Of a stretch of 64,000 nt of DNA, positions 53,620 through 64,000 are shown piece by piece. Position numbers and translations under genes: made by a program. Source of the stretch: Apostichopus japonicus. Taxonomy: Eukaryota > Echinodermata > Holothuroidea > Aspidochirotida > Stichopodidae. Location of the stretch: NCBI RefSeq assembly GCF_037975245.1, contig NC_092582.1, positions 23,339,577 through 23,403,576 on the forward strand, given 5' to 3'. The stretch's first letter is position 1; every line of letters begins with the position of its first letter. The notes under the pieces are model-generated. The model was not told the DNA's origin. It did not search any database and worked only from the letters and a program-made list of their open reading frames with translations.

Positions 53620-54566
53620 CCAGTCATTTATAACACCAAGCTGCTGTCAGTTATAACACCAAGTCAGTTATAACACCAGTCAGTTATAACACCAGTCAGT
53701 TATAACACCAAGTCAGTTATAACACCAAGCTGCTGTCAGTTATAACACCAAGTCAGTTATAACACCAGTCAGTTATAACACCAGTCAGTTATAACACCAA
53801 GTCAGTTATAACACCAAGTCAGTTATAACACCAGTCAGTTATAACACCAAGTCAGTTATAACACCAAGTCAGTTATAACACCAAGTCAGTTATAACACCA
53901 GTCAGTTATAACACCAGTCAGTTATAACACAAAGTCAGTTATAACACCAAGTCAGTTATAACACCAGTCAGTTATAACACCAAGTCAGTTATAACACCAA
54001 GTCAGTTATAACACCAGTCAGTTATAACACCAAGTCAGTTATAACACCAAGTCAGTTATAACACCAAGTCAGTTATAACACCAGTCAGTTATAACACCAG
54101 TCAGTTATAACACCAAGTCAGTTATAACACCAAGTCAGTTATAACACCAGTCAGTTATAACACCAGTCAGTTATAACACCAAGTCAGTTATAACACCAGT
54201 CAGTTATAACACCAAGTCAGTTATAACACCAAGTCAGTTATAACACCAGTCAGTTATAACACCAGTCAGTTATAACACCAAGTTAGTTATAACACCAGTC
54301 AGTTATAACACAAAGTCAGTTATAACACCAAGTCAGTTATAACACCAGTCAGTTGTAACACCAAGTTGCTGTCAGACTTTATAACACCAGTCAGTTATAA
54401 CACCAAGTTAGTTATAACACCAAGTCAGTTATAACACCAGTCAGTTATAACACAAAGTCAGTTATAACACCAAGTCAGTTATAACACCAGTCAGTTGTAA
54501 CACCAAGTTGCTGTCAGACTTTATAACACCAGTCAGTTATAACACCAAGTTCCAGTCAATTGTAAC
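53620..54566. repeat. Mixed 16/17-bp minisatellite in the receptor intron, about 55 units
   Basis: Units are GTCAGTTATAACACCA (16) or the same plus one A (17). Rare units read CACAAAGTCAG, GTTAGTTATAAC or CAGTTGTAAC. The phrase GCTGCTGTCAG or GTTGCTGTCAGACTTT recurs near both ends (54365 and 54508 are 143 bp apart), showing higher-order duplication at the right edge. Confidence 0.96.
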
Positions 54567-55545
54567 AACAAGTTGTATTGCATTTTATTGGACTTTCTTC
54601 ACAATTACCCAAATGGAAACTGTTAAAAGATATTGTCCCAGAACATTTCAGTAATAACTCTTGAGGCAATTTTTTTCTTTTGTGAGAAAGTATCCTTTTG
54701 TTTATCAAATTACGACCAGCTTAGTACTCTTCTCCAGTAAACAGTTGAGGTCTATATAGAAATTAAAATGATTGGAAAATAAGAAAGAAACAGTTTATTT
54801 CTTTCTGAGGTCTTTTAGTATCTTACCTTTTAGATATATAATTGCCACAGGTCTATTTTACCGACTCTTTGTTTTTTTTTGGTCTAAGTCAGAAAAACTG
54901 AAATGACCATTATTTGACCTCAAGGATGACCAATATTATTATCTGGTTCATCAATTGTTATGAAAGATAGTCACAGCGACTACTTCAACTTTATTAGAAA
55001 GGTCAGGGTAATTATGAATAATTTCATTTTCTTTGAAAGGGATTAATAAGGGTACTTGGACTTGCTAATAGTTTTGATACGTAACACCAGCAAAACAAGC
55101 TAGCCTTTATAGCAAATCGCCTACGAATCTCAATAGCTCTTACAAGGCTGTACCCAAGTGGTCCCTGGCTGCCAACATTGTCCTTTTCATCGTTTGATAA
55201 CAATAGTGCAGGCATGAGATTTCTGATACCTTGATAAGACAGTACACATCTGACAAATCGGTTGGTTTTCCTTCGAACAATCGCACTGTTCTCCTTTAAT
55301 TTCCTTCCCCTCTTTCAATTCTCAGATTTTTTTTTTCTTTTTCATAAGTTTAATTTTTTTCAGAATATGTGACCCTTGCATTTAAATATGTACTGTATAA
55401 ACGCTCCAGTACGGGTCACACTTCAGTTACAATGGATGTAACGAATTTGGAGGTCAAGGGTCAAATTACAATGCTACTTTCAGGGGGTGGGGCTGAGGGG
55501 TACTGGGAGGGGTGGGAGAGGGGAGGGAGATTGGGATGAATGACA
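54567..55545. other. Intron; no exon recognised
   Basis: AT-rich. AGGTCAAGGGTCA at 55451-55463 is a DR1-type half-site pair. A G/A-rich block begins at 55482. No sequence resembling the receptor hinge or ligand-binding domain is visible. Confidence 0.5.
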
Positions 55546-55560
55546 GGGAGGGAGGGAGGG
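55546..55560 (+). other. Canonical G-quadruplex motif
   Basis: Four GGG tracts with single-A loops (GGGAGGGAGGGAGGG), inside a G/A-rich stretch 55482-55590 on the sense strand of the presumed receptor intron. Confidence 0.9.
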
Positions 55561-55848
55561 ATGGGATTGGTTGGAGGAAGGGGGAGAGAGTTGGACTTGC
55601 AAACATGTGAATTAATGGAAAAAACTCAGTCCATAGGAACACATTCACTATTTTTTTTCAAGGGTAGACATTTTGCAAAATGAATGAGAAATTTATAAGA
55701 CTTTGAAAAGAAATTTAGAGAAGATTTATTTTGCCTTCAGCTTTCTACATTATTGATATTTAATGAGTTACCAAAACTTGAGACAATTAGTTTTCTATAG
55801 TGTTGGTTAATGGTTATTATATAAACAACCTTGTTAAAACAACAAGGT

Positions 55849-55945
55849 TTGGAAAATCAATGTCTATAGAGAAGTCCTCAACTGAGGCCAAGTGCACAGT
55901 ACTCCAGAGCACACATTATCATAAGGTCACTTGTTCAATTAGAGT
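55849..55945 (+). mobile_element. Second SINE-like family, copy 2
   Basis: Shares TTGGAAAATCAATGT, TATAGAGAAGTC, CAGAGCAC, ATCATAAGGTCACT and GTTCAATT with the copy at 53501-53600, in the same order and orientation. More degraded. Confidence 0.55.
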
Positions 55946-57637
55946 AACTTCTCATAACTGTACAAATTTTCCTGGAAAAAAAAATCAAATTGGATATTTA
56001 CACCTCACTTGCGACATTTTTTTTTAAGAAAAACAATTTTTTTTTTATTCTTTATTTCCATTTTTTTTTTTTTGCGAAATTGATTGATAAGCCCCTCAGA
56101 ACTACAGAACATTGTATGCATTGAGGTTGGAGAATTAATATCCAAAAGTGTACGAAAAGTATATTCGAAATCAAGGCGAATTCTACTTGAATCACCCCCA
56201 CACAGTGTGTACAGTATATTATGTATGACGTAGGTAGGTATTCTTGACCTGTTGTTTACACAGTACCAGCTTTCCCCACTCAGAAGGTGAAACGAAGTTC
56301 AAGATTATCGAGTGACTACTACGTCCTTACTGCTAGAAGTTTGTCTATAGTTCAAGGTGACGCGGTATAAATTTCTTTTTGCCGTAGACAGCCGAAATAA
56401 CCAGGGCAGCTGAGCGGCTAGAGTCGTCCTGTCCATTGTGTTCTCTGAATGGACGATCCGTCCTGGTACCAAAAAAAAAAAAAAAGTGTCCCGCTCGAGT
56501 GACTTCAGCCTCTCTCGACTGGTCACAGCTCGCGTCTCTTAACGGGGACGAGATCGTAGCAAAATTCCTGGGCAAGTTCAAAGTCATCAAAGGGTTTTGG
56601 GGGATTTTGTCCTGGGTTTATTTAGTGGTTTTTTTGGTTGTTTTCTCCCGACCGAGTGAAAGTAACGGTGACAATTAGCGACGTGGGTTTTACCTTGAAC
56701 TCTACAAGGCCTCTGGTTTAATTAAGCCAGAAGATGTACAAAACATCGGCCAAGACTCGAGAATCCAGTAGTCAGAGAATTTTAATCTCGATAACCGTGA
56801 TAATTAGAAAGGGATTGTCAGGGTCAATTGGTCATCAAGTTGGTTTGTATGGATGTAAAAAACAAAGAAATTTCTGATCTCTCAGCTTTGGGGTTTTGAA
56901 ATTACTTTTCATCCAAAATAATTGGAGTCACTAGTTTGAATAGTTTCCTTATAATATCGACCGTATTATTCCAGTTTTTCACCATTTATGAGGATTATGC
57001 AAACTTTGTAGTGGAGTTTAGTCTTTTAAATATTGAAATGTACAATATGAGGTATATATCTAGGTGTTATGAACTATTTCATTTGCTTAAAAACAAAAAA
57101 AAAAATTAAAAAAAAACACCATTGGTTGACCATTAAATAGCTTTTACTAACTATCAAAGGAATAATAAAAGAAAAAATAATAATTATATATAATATTTAA
57201 AGAGGATTTCAAAATAATCGCATTATTTCAAAATTCCTGATTTTGATAAATACTGTAGCAGTGTGTTCCATCGCTGTAATTTAAAATGACCTTTTGTTTT
57301 GGAAAGGAGCAATTCTACCTCCCATTTTCCATCCCTCTGCCTTACATTTCCTCCCTCCCCCTCCCCTCCCCTATCCTCATCTCCCATCTCCCCTCCCCTT
57401 CCTCCCCATCTCTTCCAGAGAGCTTTATTCGTTTAACACACTCATTGCTATAGTCTGCTGTGCTGAATACAGTCTTATCATTTCAAATATACTCCAGGGT
57501 GCAATGTTAGGGTGTCCCTGCCCTGCATGTATTAATTTGACCCCATTTGACCTCATTAATATTCACAAGGTCAGGAGATGTCTCTGACACATGTTTAGAT
57601 ACTCCAGTATATGTATGCTGTTGTGCTCTTAGTACAA
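55946..57637. other. Intron; CpG-containing segment, otherwise AT-rich
   Basis: 56300-56680 is richer in CG dinucleotides than its surroundings. It contains GCAGCTGAGCGGCTAGAG (a weak tRNA A-box-like phrase near 56408-56425) and a 15-A run at 56469-56483, so it may be a retroposed fragment. ORFs across it contain the A run and show no family resemblance. Confidence 0.4.
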
Positions 57638-57662
57638 TCAGGGAGTTGTAACAACTCCCTGA
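57638..57662. other. Near-perfect palindrome
   Basis: TCAGGGAGTTGT-A-ACAACTCCCTGA: 12-bp arms with a single-base centre, flanked by AGTACAAT and CAGTACAATT. It is probably the tip of a structured repeat; no second copy is seen in this window. Confidence 0.8.
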
Positions 57663-60600
57663 CCAGTACAATTCTGTAAACTTTACCACCCACTGAAATG
57701 CCACCACATTTGACAAACATATAGATCTCCAAGGCCGTTCCTATACAGTCATCATACATGTAGGTCTTTACTTTGACTTAAGTTTATAAGCTACCAGCGC
57801 AAAAAACAAGAGAAAAATTTCTCGGAATTTCTCAGAAAAAAAAATGCCCCAAAAAAATTAAAGAAAACAAGTGAAAGAAAGAAAGCATTTGCTTCATTAA
57901 ATAGTAAATTTTCAAAGGTTTAAGTTATATATTTAATAAATATATATACTATATGTATATATATATATATTATTTATATGACAGAAGTCCCTTGACATGC
58001 AAAAAGTTAAATAATGGTCTTTTTTGGGGAATTAACTGTTACAATTTGTCAGTTTCTCTTGCTGATTATTAATGCTTGATGGAAAGTAGATGTGTGGAGA
58101 CTCCAGTCTGCAGAAATATTACATTATATACTTGTACAGTACTTGTACTGTACTTGTCTCCTCGAAGAAAAATGGCAGTTTCTTTTCTTTCTTTCTTCGT
58201 TGCATGCCCAAAATTGATCAGCAATTAAACTATTTTGCATAAAGCATTTTGTGATGCAATATTGTATAAAGTATTCCCTGCATAAATTACATGGGTGCAC
58301 CACACTACATTTTACCGAATGCGCGTATTAAAGTTAGTTCACCTTCATCGGTCACTCACGCACAAGAAATAGTGATACTGTACCTTGCAGCTTATTCTAA
58401 CTTGCAAATTATTAACGTATCTACTGATGAAACGAGCAAAGAGAAAGAGATATGGGAATCGTATTGCTTGCTTTGGTAGCTATCGCTACAAAATAGAGGG
58501 CAGTATTTGTATATCAGTTCTTGATAGCATCGAAACGGGCGAGGGTAATATCCTTATGCACTACTGAATTTACTTACTATACACCCCACTGGTACCCTGT
58601 TAGTACACCCCACCCGTACCCTGTTACAGGACCTCTACCTACAGTAACCTGTTATATAGGGTGGTTATTCTAGCCCTGCACCTTCTGTCCTGGACATTTA
58701 CTACAGGTGTACAGTTATTCCATTGATTCCATTCCCACAGGATTTCAGAGTCTGATGGTAATAAAGATATGTGTTTAATTGGTACAATAATTAGCCTTTA
58801 CAGTTAATTGCTTATTGGCAGGAACAACGTCAGCCCAGAATTTTCCTTCCAACATTAGAAGAGAAGAGAAGAGAAAAAAAAAGCAACAATATGAATTGAT
58901 CTAGGCAATGGAAGGTAAACAATTTAGTATGTCTGGTCTGTTATTGTCTGTAGTCCTAGAATAAGTGTAGATATTTGTACTGAGAAAAACCAGACTTTCT
59001 TATAGCTCTTTTACCTCTTGTGAGATTAATTTTAAAGGATGTCCACTATTTTCAAAGAGAAAGATTTCTTGTCAATTGCTGGTTCCCAAATATCAGTAGA
59101 AGGGAGGGAACCTCAAATTATTTCAGGTCAAAATATTCACAACATCTGAGTGGATTTGAACAATTATCCTTCCTTCCCTAGACAAGTGTTTCTGTCAAGG
59201 ACATTCTATTGACCATTAGTGAGAGTTGTGACCATGAGATGGATTGTTCCATGTTTGCAGCAGGGGTGTCTAATCTGTGAAACCTTTTCCAAAGATACAT
59301 TTGTGAAGACCTATTTACACGGCCTTGAAATGTGAAACATAGGCTTGTTCTGGTCGCCATGGTGATCGCCTTGATGGTCCTGCAGTGGCTATTGTAAGAT
59401 ATAGGAATGCAGTTCTTAGTCCTATTTTTTTTTTTATTCCATCTGCCATAATCCCACCCCCCCTCTCCACGAAATGTTAACCCACAATAATGTTGTGGTG
59501 TGGGGGCAGGGGAGGGGTGGAGAAGGATGCCAGTGATATAGTTTCAATATTATTTGATGCTGAGGTCTCTCAGTTTATCCAAATATGTTGATATCTTCGA
59601 AAGTTACAAATTTGGAAATAATCCAGTTCTTACTTGAGTGTAATTTACTAGGGTATGAAAGAAAGTGTCTGCCTGGTAATGATTTGAATTTAACTGCAGG
59701 GTACTCTTGAAATGACTTCACCTTCCCATTTACATATCTCCTCATTATATTGGCACTCTTGCTGTGCCGTGTGTCTAGAGTGACCTACAGTAGCAAAAAT
59801 AATTCCCACTCATCAATAAGTGTCACATTGCTAAATGAAAAGCATGTATACTCCATGGTAAAATTTGCATCAATTTTCTTTGGTCTGTGTTTTAGATTAA
59901 GGGGGGGGGGGGGGACTTGAAGCAAACAGGTATTATATGCACATGTCAGTATGTGCTCTCTTTAAGTCTAAAATCCTATTCAGATGGTTCGGTAAAAGTT
60001 GTCCGGAATTAACAAGAAAACACAAGGTAGTGCTGTTCAGTGTCCGATTGCAAACTTTGCATATATCTTGCTATATACTTACAGTACTTGGATTGACCGG
60101 GGGGGGGGGGGGGGGATTCACCAATTTCCAAAGTATCATACAACAATATTGTATCATAATATATTATCAAACATCCACATTGACAATTTTTGGGAATATT
60201 ACAGTACAGCCGTATTGTATACCAGCATGTGAATAGGCTGGTCAGTTAGCAGACAGCAGTGTGCTTAGGCAAGCAGTATGTTACCATGGTGACCTTGGAA
60301 ACCTTATTCTACTCTATACAGAGTACTTTGTCTGGATTGTAATCTTGATAAAAGCTTTTGACCAATTCTCCCGGAGCCAGCAAGGTCAGTCAAACATCAA
60401 ATCACCTTCCTTGTTAACTCAAGGTCACTACCTATGTCACAGATAGCCATGAGCTCGTTCCATTTTATCATGGGGGGGGGGGAAGGAAGGAAATGCATGC
60501 TACAGTATTGTAAATCTGCCTAGATGTGTAGTGTATATAGGTTGATCCATGTGAGTATTGACATGCTTCTTGACAACACCCATCATCATGAACAACCCAC

Positions 60601-60770
60601 TCACCTGTCTGCTCACCGAGGTGACAGGAATCAATGCATTGATGATGGCGGGTGTGTGGGTGGGTGTGTGTGTGATACCTGCCAGCTCAATAGGGTTCAT
60701 GGTGGATTCACTTCATGCTTGGTAGGTGGATCAGACTTATCGGGAACAAGAACTCTACTCTTTGCTGTGA
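57663..60770. other. Intron; no exon recognised
   Basis: TA-rich patch at 57940-57975; G runs at 59901-59914, 60099-60115 and 60473-60482. TCAAGGTCA (60419-60427) is an extended half-site of the type bound by monomeric orphan receptors including NR6A1. Short ORFs do not resemble receptor domains. Confidence 0.45.
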
Positions 60771-61199
60771 AAGTCAAAGGTCATTTGAAGTCAACAGAGA
60801 TCAAAGTCTGAAACCTTGTTAACCTAATAACTCAGAAACTATGTCTTTGTTTATATGTAGATCCCCCTTGGTAAGTACAAGAACCCTATTAGCATTGGTG
60901 TGGTCAAAGGTCATTTGCAGTCAACATAGGTAAAAGTCTTAATGTTGTGAACATGATAACATTGTCGTTCCACCTCCACACGTGGTATGTAGATCCGGCA
61001 TGGTGAGTACAAGAACCCTATTGAAACTGGTAGAGGTCAAAGGTGATTTGAGGGCAATAGAGGTCAGGTATGAAACGTCTTAAACAGGATAACTCACAAA
61101 GTACATCTTAGTAGCAGTTCATACATGGTACTGTATGTAGATCCCCTTTGGTAACGTAAGTTCGAAGATCCTAGTGAAATTGGTAGAGGTCAAAGGTCA
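60771..61199 (+). repeat. Degenerate ~130-150 bp repeat carrying DR1 half-site pairs
   Basis: Four copies of a GGTCAAAGGTCATTTG-type phrase: 60771-60783, 60901-60913, 61034-61046 and 61187-61199 (the last is perfect AGGTCA-A-AGGTCA). Each of the three later ones follows TGTAGATCC...TGGTAAGTACAAGAACCCTA or a variant. This shows an ancient tandem array; the half-sites are part of the repeated unit. Confidence 0.75.
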
Positions 61200-62608
61200 T
61201 TTGAAGTGTTGTTGTTTACTGAGATCTCTCATGAAATATGGCAAGGAATCACTTAGCCAACTGGCTTCTGGTTTCATTTTTTCATTCGTTTTCTAAGAAA
61301 CTAAAATTTAGAATTCTATGCAGTAGCAGATCATGAACAGGTTGTGAGGTGAGACTAACAAGAAACTGAACTTCAAAGTTTCCAACAAATCTCTTGTAAT
61401 TCATGAAATTATGGGAGTGACAATCATTTATAATTTAGAGAAAAAGGTTGACTTGAATTGTGAAGTTCTGCAATATAGTTTACCAACATACTGAAATCTT
61501 AGGATAATAGGACCAGGCAAGGGAAACCCCATACTAGATCAATACGTAAAACACATCGATGCATTCGAGTCGACAATTCTCGTGAATTCGGATGAATGTT
61601 TCATGTCCAACCATGAATTTAACATACGATGGGGTAGTACTGCAGTACACTCTTCTAATGTAACAGCTATGTCCAGCTCATGTTACAATGTTGTGCAATG
61701 GTTGAGTGGATAAAAGCTGTAGGTGGCAAAGTGAGGAGGGTTTTTTTTTATCTCGGGGGGAATCCGTGGGAGTTTCCATCGGGTAAATGGTCTCCCAAAA
61801 GTGAGCTAATTAAACTGAAAATTGGTCGGCCACAAGATCCGGAGTGTTATGTTACAAAGCAACAATTCTTTTGTCTTCTCCCACATACAGTATGGCTGCT
61901 TAATTTGCTGCTTAAAAATGATTGCCCTTTCCGGGTGAAGGGGGCAGGGAGAGGATTGTAACTTTTTTAAATATTTAGTTCAAGTGCTTATATCAGAGCT
62001 GTGGGCAGTTATTCCCTGGCACTTTGTGGATCAGTGCAACATGATTTCCTCGGTGAGAAAATGTTTAAGAAGCTCTGGACATGTACTGATAGCTCATTGT
62101 AGCTCATTTGAATGGGAATTTACTTTAAGAGCATATGACAGTATGTCAAAGTACTGTAGCGTACTAGCAACTGCAGAGACAATTACATCACAGTACATGA
62201 GTGTTAATGGCTCCCATCTACAGAGTAAAGAAACCAACCATCAGGGGGGGGGGGGGTGGGGTCAGTGGGTAGTATGCTTCTTTACCAGAGGTAAAACAGC
62301 AATTCCTTGGTTTTACATTTGAACAGTTCCACAATGCTTATGTAAGAGCAACCCTAGTGTCCTCATATTGTAATTGGGCCCCTTTTCATCATTATACATA
62401 TATATATTTGGTACATGGGTATTTGGCTCCCTGTCTATATAGTAACCGTTAGCCAAGCTGAAGAGCTGCTAACCTTGGCAAGGACTGGTTTAGGGTGTTA
62501 ATTAGAGATTAATTCCATCACACTGGAGATTATTTTGTTCCCCGTTGTCCTTGATTTTAAATTTAGAAACCCAAGGAACATACTGAGATCAATATTTATA
62601 CTGTTTTT
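61200..62608. other. Intron; no exon recognised
   Basis: Unique AT-rich sequence. The plus ORFs 61680-61961 (93 codons) and 61984-62322 (112 codons) are the longest non-repetitive frames here but match nothing I know and lack splice context. The second contains a G run at 62245-62256, which argues against it being real. Confidence 0.4.
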
Positions 62609-62638
62609 GGTTCCTTGCTTTTTGCAAAGCAAGGAACC
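62609..62638. other. Stem-loop at the start of an AGGTCA-rich repeat
   Basis: GGTTCCTTGCTTT pairs perfectly with AAAGCAAGGAACC around a TTGC loop (13-bp arms). It is directly followed by CTATGCGTTCAACTTGGC, (GT)n at 62655-62677 and CGATATCTCAATAAGG, phrases I associate with a widespread marine-invertebrate repeat. The element class is unknown. Confidence 0.7.
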
Positions 62639-64000
62639 TATGCGTTCAACTTGGCGTGTGTGTGTGTGTGTGTGTGTGTATGTGACGCTTGGCTTGTGTA
62701 CACGATATCTCAATAAGGAAATGATGTATCATGATCAAACTTGTTGGGTGGATAGCCCATAGTGAGAGGAAGATCCCTATTGTTTTTGGTGCCCGCAAAG
62801 GTCACCAAAGGTCAGTTAGATGCCAAAAACCAATATATTTAAAACAGAAATAACTCCCATTGACAGGGTACGACATGTTTGATATTTTGGGAGTAGTTGT
62901 GAATGGGGTAACGGATCATTTCCAAACATAACGGTAATGTGATCGAAGGTCAACAAAGGTCAATTAATGATAAAAAACTAGTATTTTTGCGATAACTTGA
63001 GAACGAAATGTCCGTTAGGGTTGGGAGTTGCTTCAATGTTATCCAATTGTAGACCCGCATCTGGGTGACCCTTGACCTCAGTTTGACCTCTGGTGACCTT
63101 TACGTGTTTTTGGGGATTTTTACAGTTTTGATGCTATTTTCAGATGTCAAAGGTACCTTCTTATCATAAATGTCAATTGGTTGACCCTGTGTGACCTTTA
63201 TGTGCGAAGTTATATGGGGTCAAAGTTTTTCGGTCGGAGTTAGGATGGTTGTACAGACTTGTCGTGTTCTTTTTTGGAATCAGGAGATTAAACTACATCT
63301 GAAACGAAGGTCAAAAGGTCAAAGGTCACATTAGAAAAAATGTGCTTATTTTGGGAGAAAACGAGCAAAAAAGAAAATGTTTGGTTTTGATGCTAGATTT
63401 GGATATCAAAGGTACCTTCCGATCAAAAATGTCAATTGGTTGACACCCGTGTGACCTTCGTGTGCGAAATTATATGAGGTCAAAGATAATTTTCAGACAT
63501 TTAATGCAACAACTCCCAGTTCCAAGGTGTGACATGGTTGATATTTTTGGACAAGTTGCAAATGGTATAGGGGAATATTTTCAAACTTAACGGTCATGTG
63601 ATCCGAGGTCACCAAAGGTCAATTAATGTTAAAAAACTAGTATTTTAGGGGTTGAAAATGGGCAAAGAAAAAAAATGTTTGAATTTGTATAGTTTGATGC
63701 TCAATTTAGGTCTCATCAATCAAAAATGTCAATAAGTTGACCCAAGGTGACCTTTGAATGCTAAGTTATATGAGGTCAAAGTTAATTTTCACACATTTAG
63801 AGTAATAACTTCCAATGCCAAGGTGTTACACAGTTGATATTTTGAGACAAGTTGCAAATGGTATAGGGGAATATTTTCAAACTTAACGGTCATGTGATCC
63901 GAGGTCACCAAAGGTCAATTAATGATAAAAAACTAGTATTTTTGCGATAACTTGAGAACAAATTGTCCGTTAGGGTTGGGAGTTGCTTCAATGTAATCCA
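62639..64000 (+). repeat. Diverged repeat array dense in AGGTCA half-sites (DR4, DR5, DR2/DR1)
   Basis: A block with AGGTCA-4 nt-AGGTCA recurs at 62799-62814, 62947-62962, 63606-63621 and 63902-63917. The last three are followed by AATTAATG(A/T)TAAAAAACTAG. ATAACTTGAGAAC and GTTAGGGTTGGGAGTTGCTTC recur near 62990-63035 and 63950-63990. Also present are AGGTCA triplets at 63308-63328 (spacings 2 and 1) and TGACCT triplets at 63073-63099 (spacings 5 and 4). It runs off the window end and has no coding capacity. Confidence 0.8.

Noticed and set aside
56436-56678. Possible exon in the CG-richer segment
   Set aside because: The frame runs through a 15-A tract and then a hydrophobic low-complexity tail, with no receptor-like sequence and no clear splice pair.
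61680-62322. Possible downstream receptor exons
   Set aside because: The frames do not resemble hinge or ligand-binding-domain sequence, and one contains a long G run.

Overview
The window is AT-rich animal nuclear DNA. It has long (TA)n tracts, poly-G/poly-C runs, minisatellites, SINEs, small DNA transposons and Penelope-type retroelement debris, and only one convincing host exon. That exon has eukaryotic splice sites and encodes a nuclear-receptor DNA-binding domain of the NR6A type (HR4/GCNF). The repeat style, the very frequent TAGGCCTA/T word and the AGGTCA-rich repeats fit a marine invertebrate, most likely an echinoderm or another invertebrate deuterostome. The species cannot be fixed from sequence alone, and nothing bacterial or viral is visible.

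Layout. 0.4-3.7 kb (minus strand): a decayed cysteine-rich ORF of a multicopy transposon-associated family, split by a 1.95-kb TIR element that itself carries a 427-bp hAT-like MITE. 3.8-8.1 kb: no genes. 8.56-9.65 kb: a 20-bp minisatellite. 11.3-11.6 kb and 27.3-27.6 kb: two Penelope-like fragments, each with a hammerhead-ribozyme-like motif. 16.2 kb: a compound TG/TA microsatellite. 17.0 kb: a tRNA-Ser-like relic. 18.3-18.75 kb: a 461-bp hAT MITE with a perfect 8-bp target duplication. 20.6-21.4 kb: an old duplication. 22.3 kb: a 47-bp repeat. 28.5-29.1 kb: two tandem tRNA-derived SINEs. 31.8-33.2 kb: a 16-bp satellite with a 257-bp higher-order period. 34.6-36.2 kb: TA and AAT microsatellites. 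36.3-51.3 kb: mostly unique AT-rich DNA with local duplications.

51,550-52,475 (plus strand) is the NR6A-type exon. It holds the whole N-terminal region and both zinc fingers, with an AG acceptor and a GTAAGC donor. Everything after it to the window end reads as intron: a SINE about 60 bp past the donor, a 0.9-kb 16/17-bp minisatellite, a second SINE pair, a G-quadruplex motif and, from 60.7 kb on, repeats dense in AGGTCA nuclear-receptor half-sites (DR1 and DR4). The ligand-binding-domain exons are not in the window, and neither are recognisable upstream exons.

The items most worth following are the two hammerhead motifs, the layered insertions in the 0.4-3.7 kb pseudogene, the stem-loops carrying AGGTCA just upstream of the receptor exon, and the DR1/DR4 arrays in its intron. 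Their regulatory meaning is inference. No wholly new system is demonstrated.
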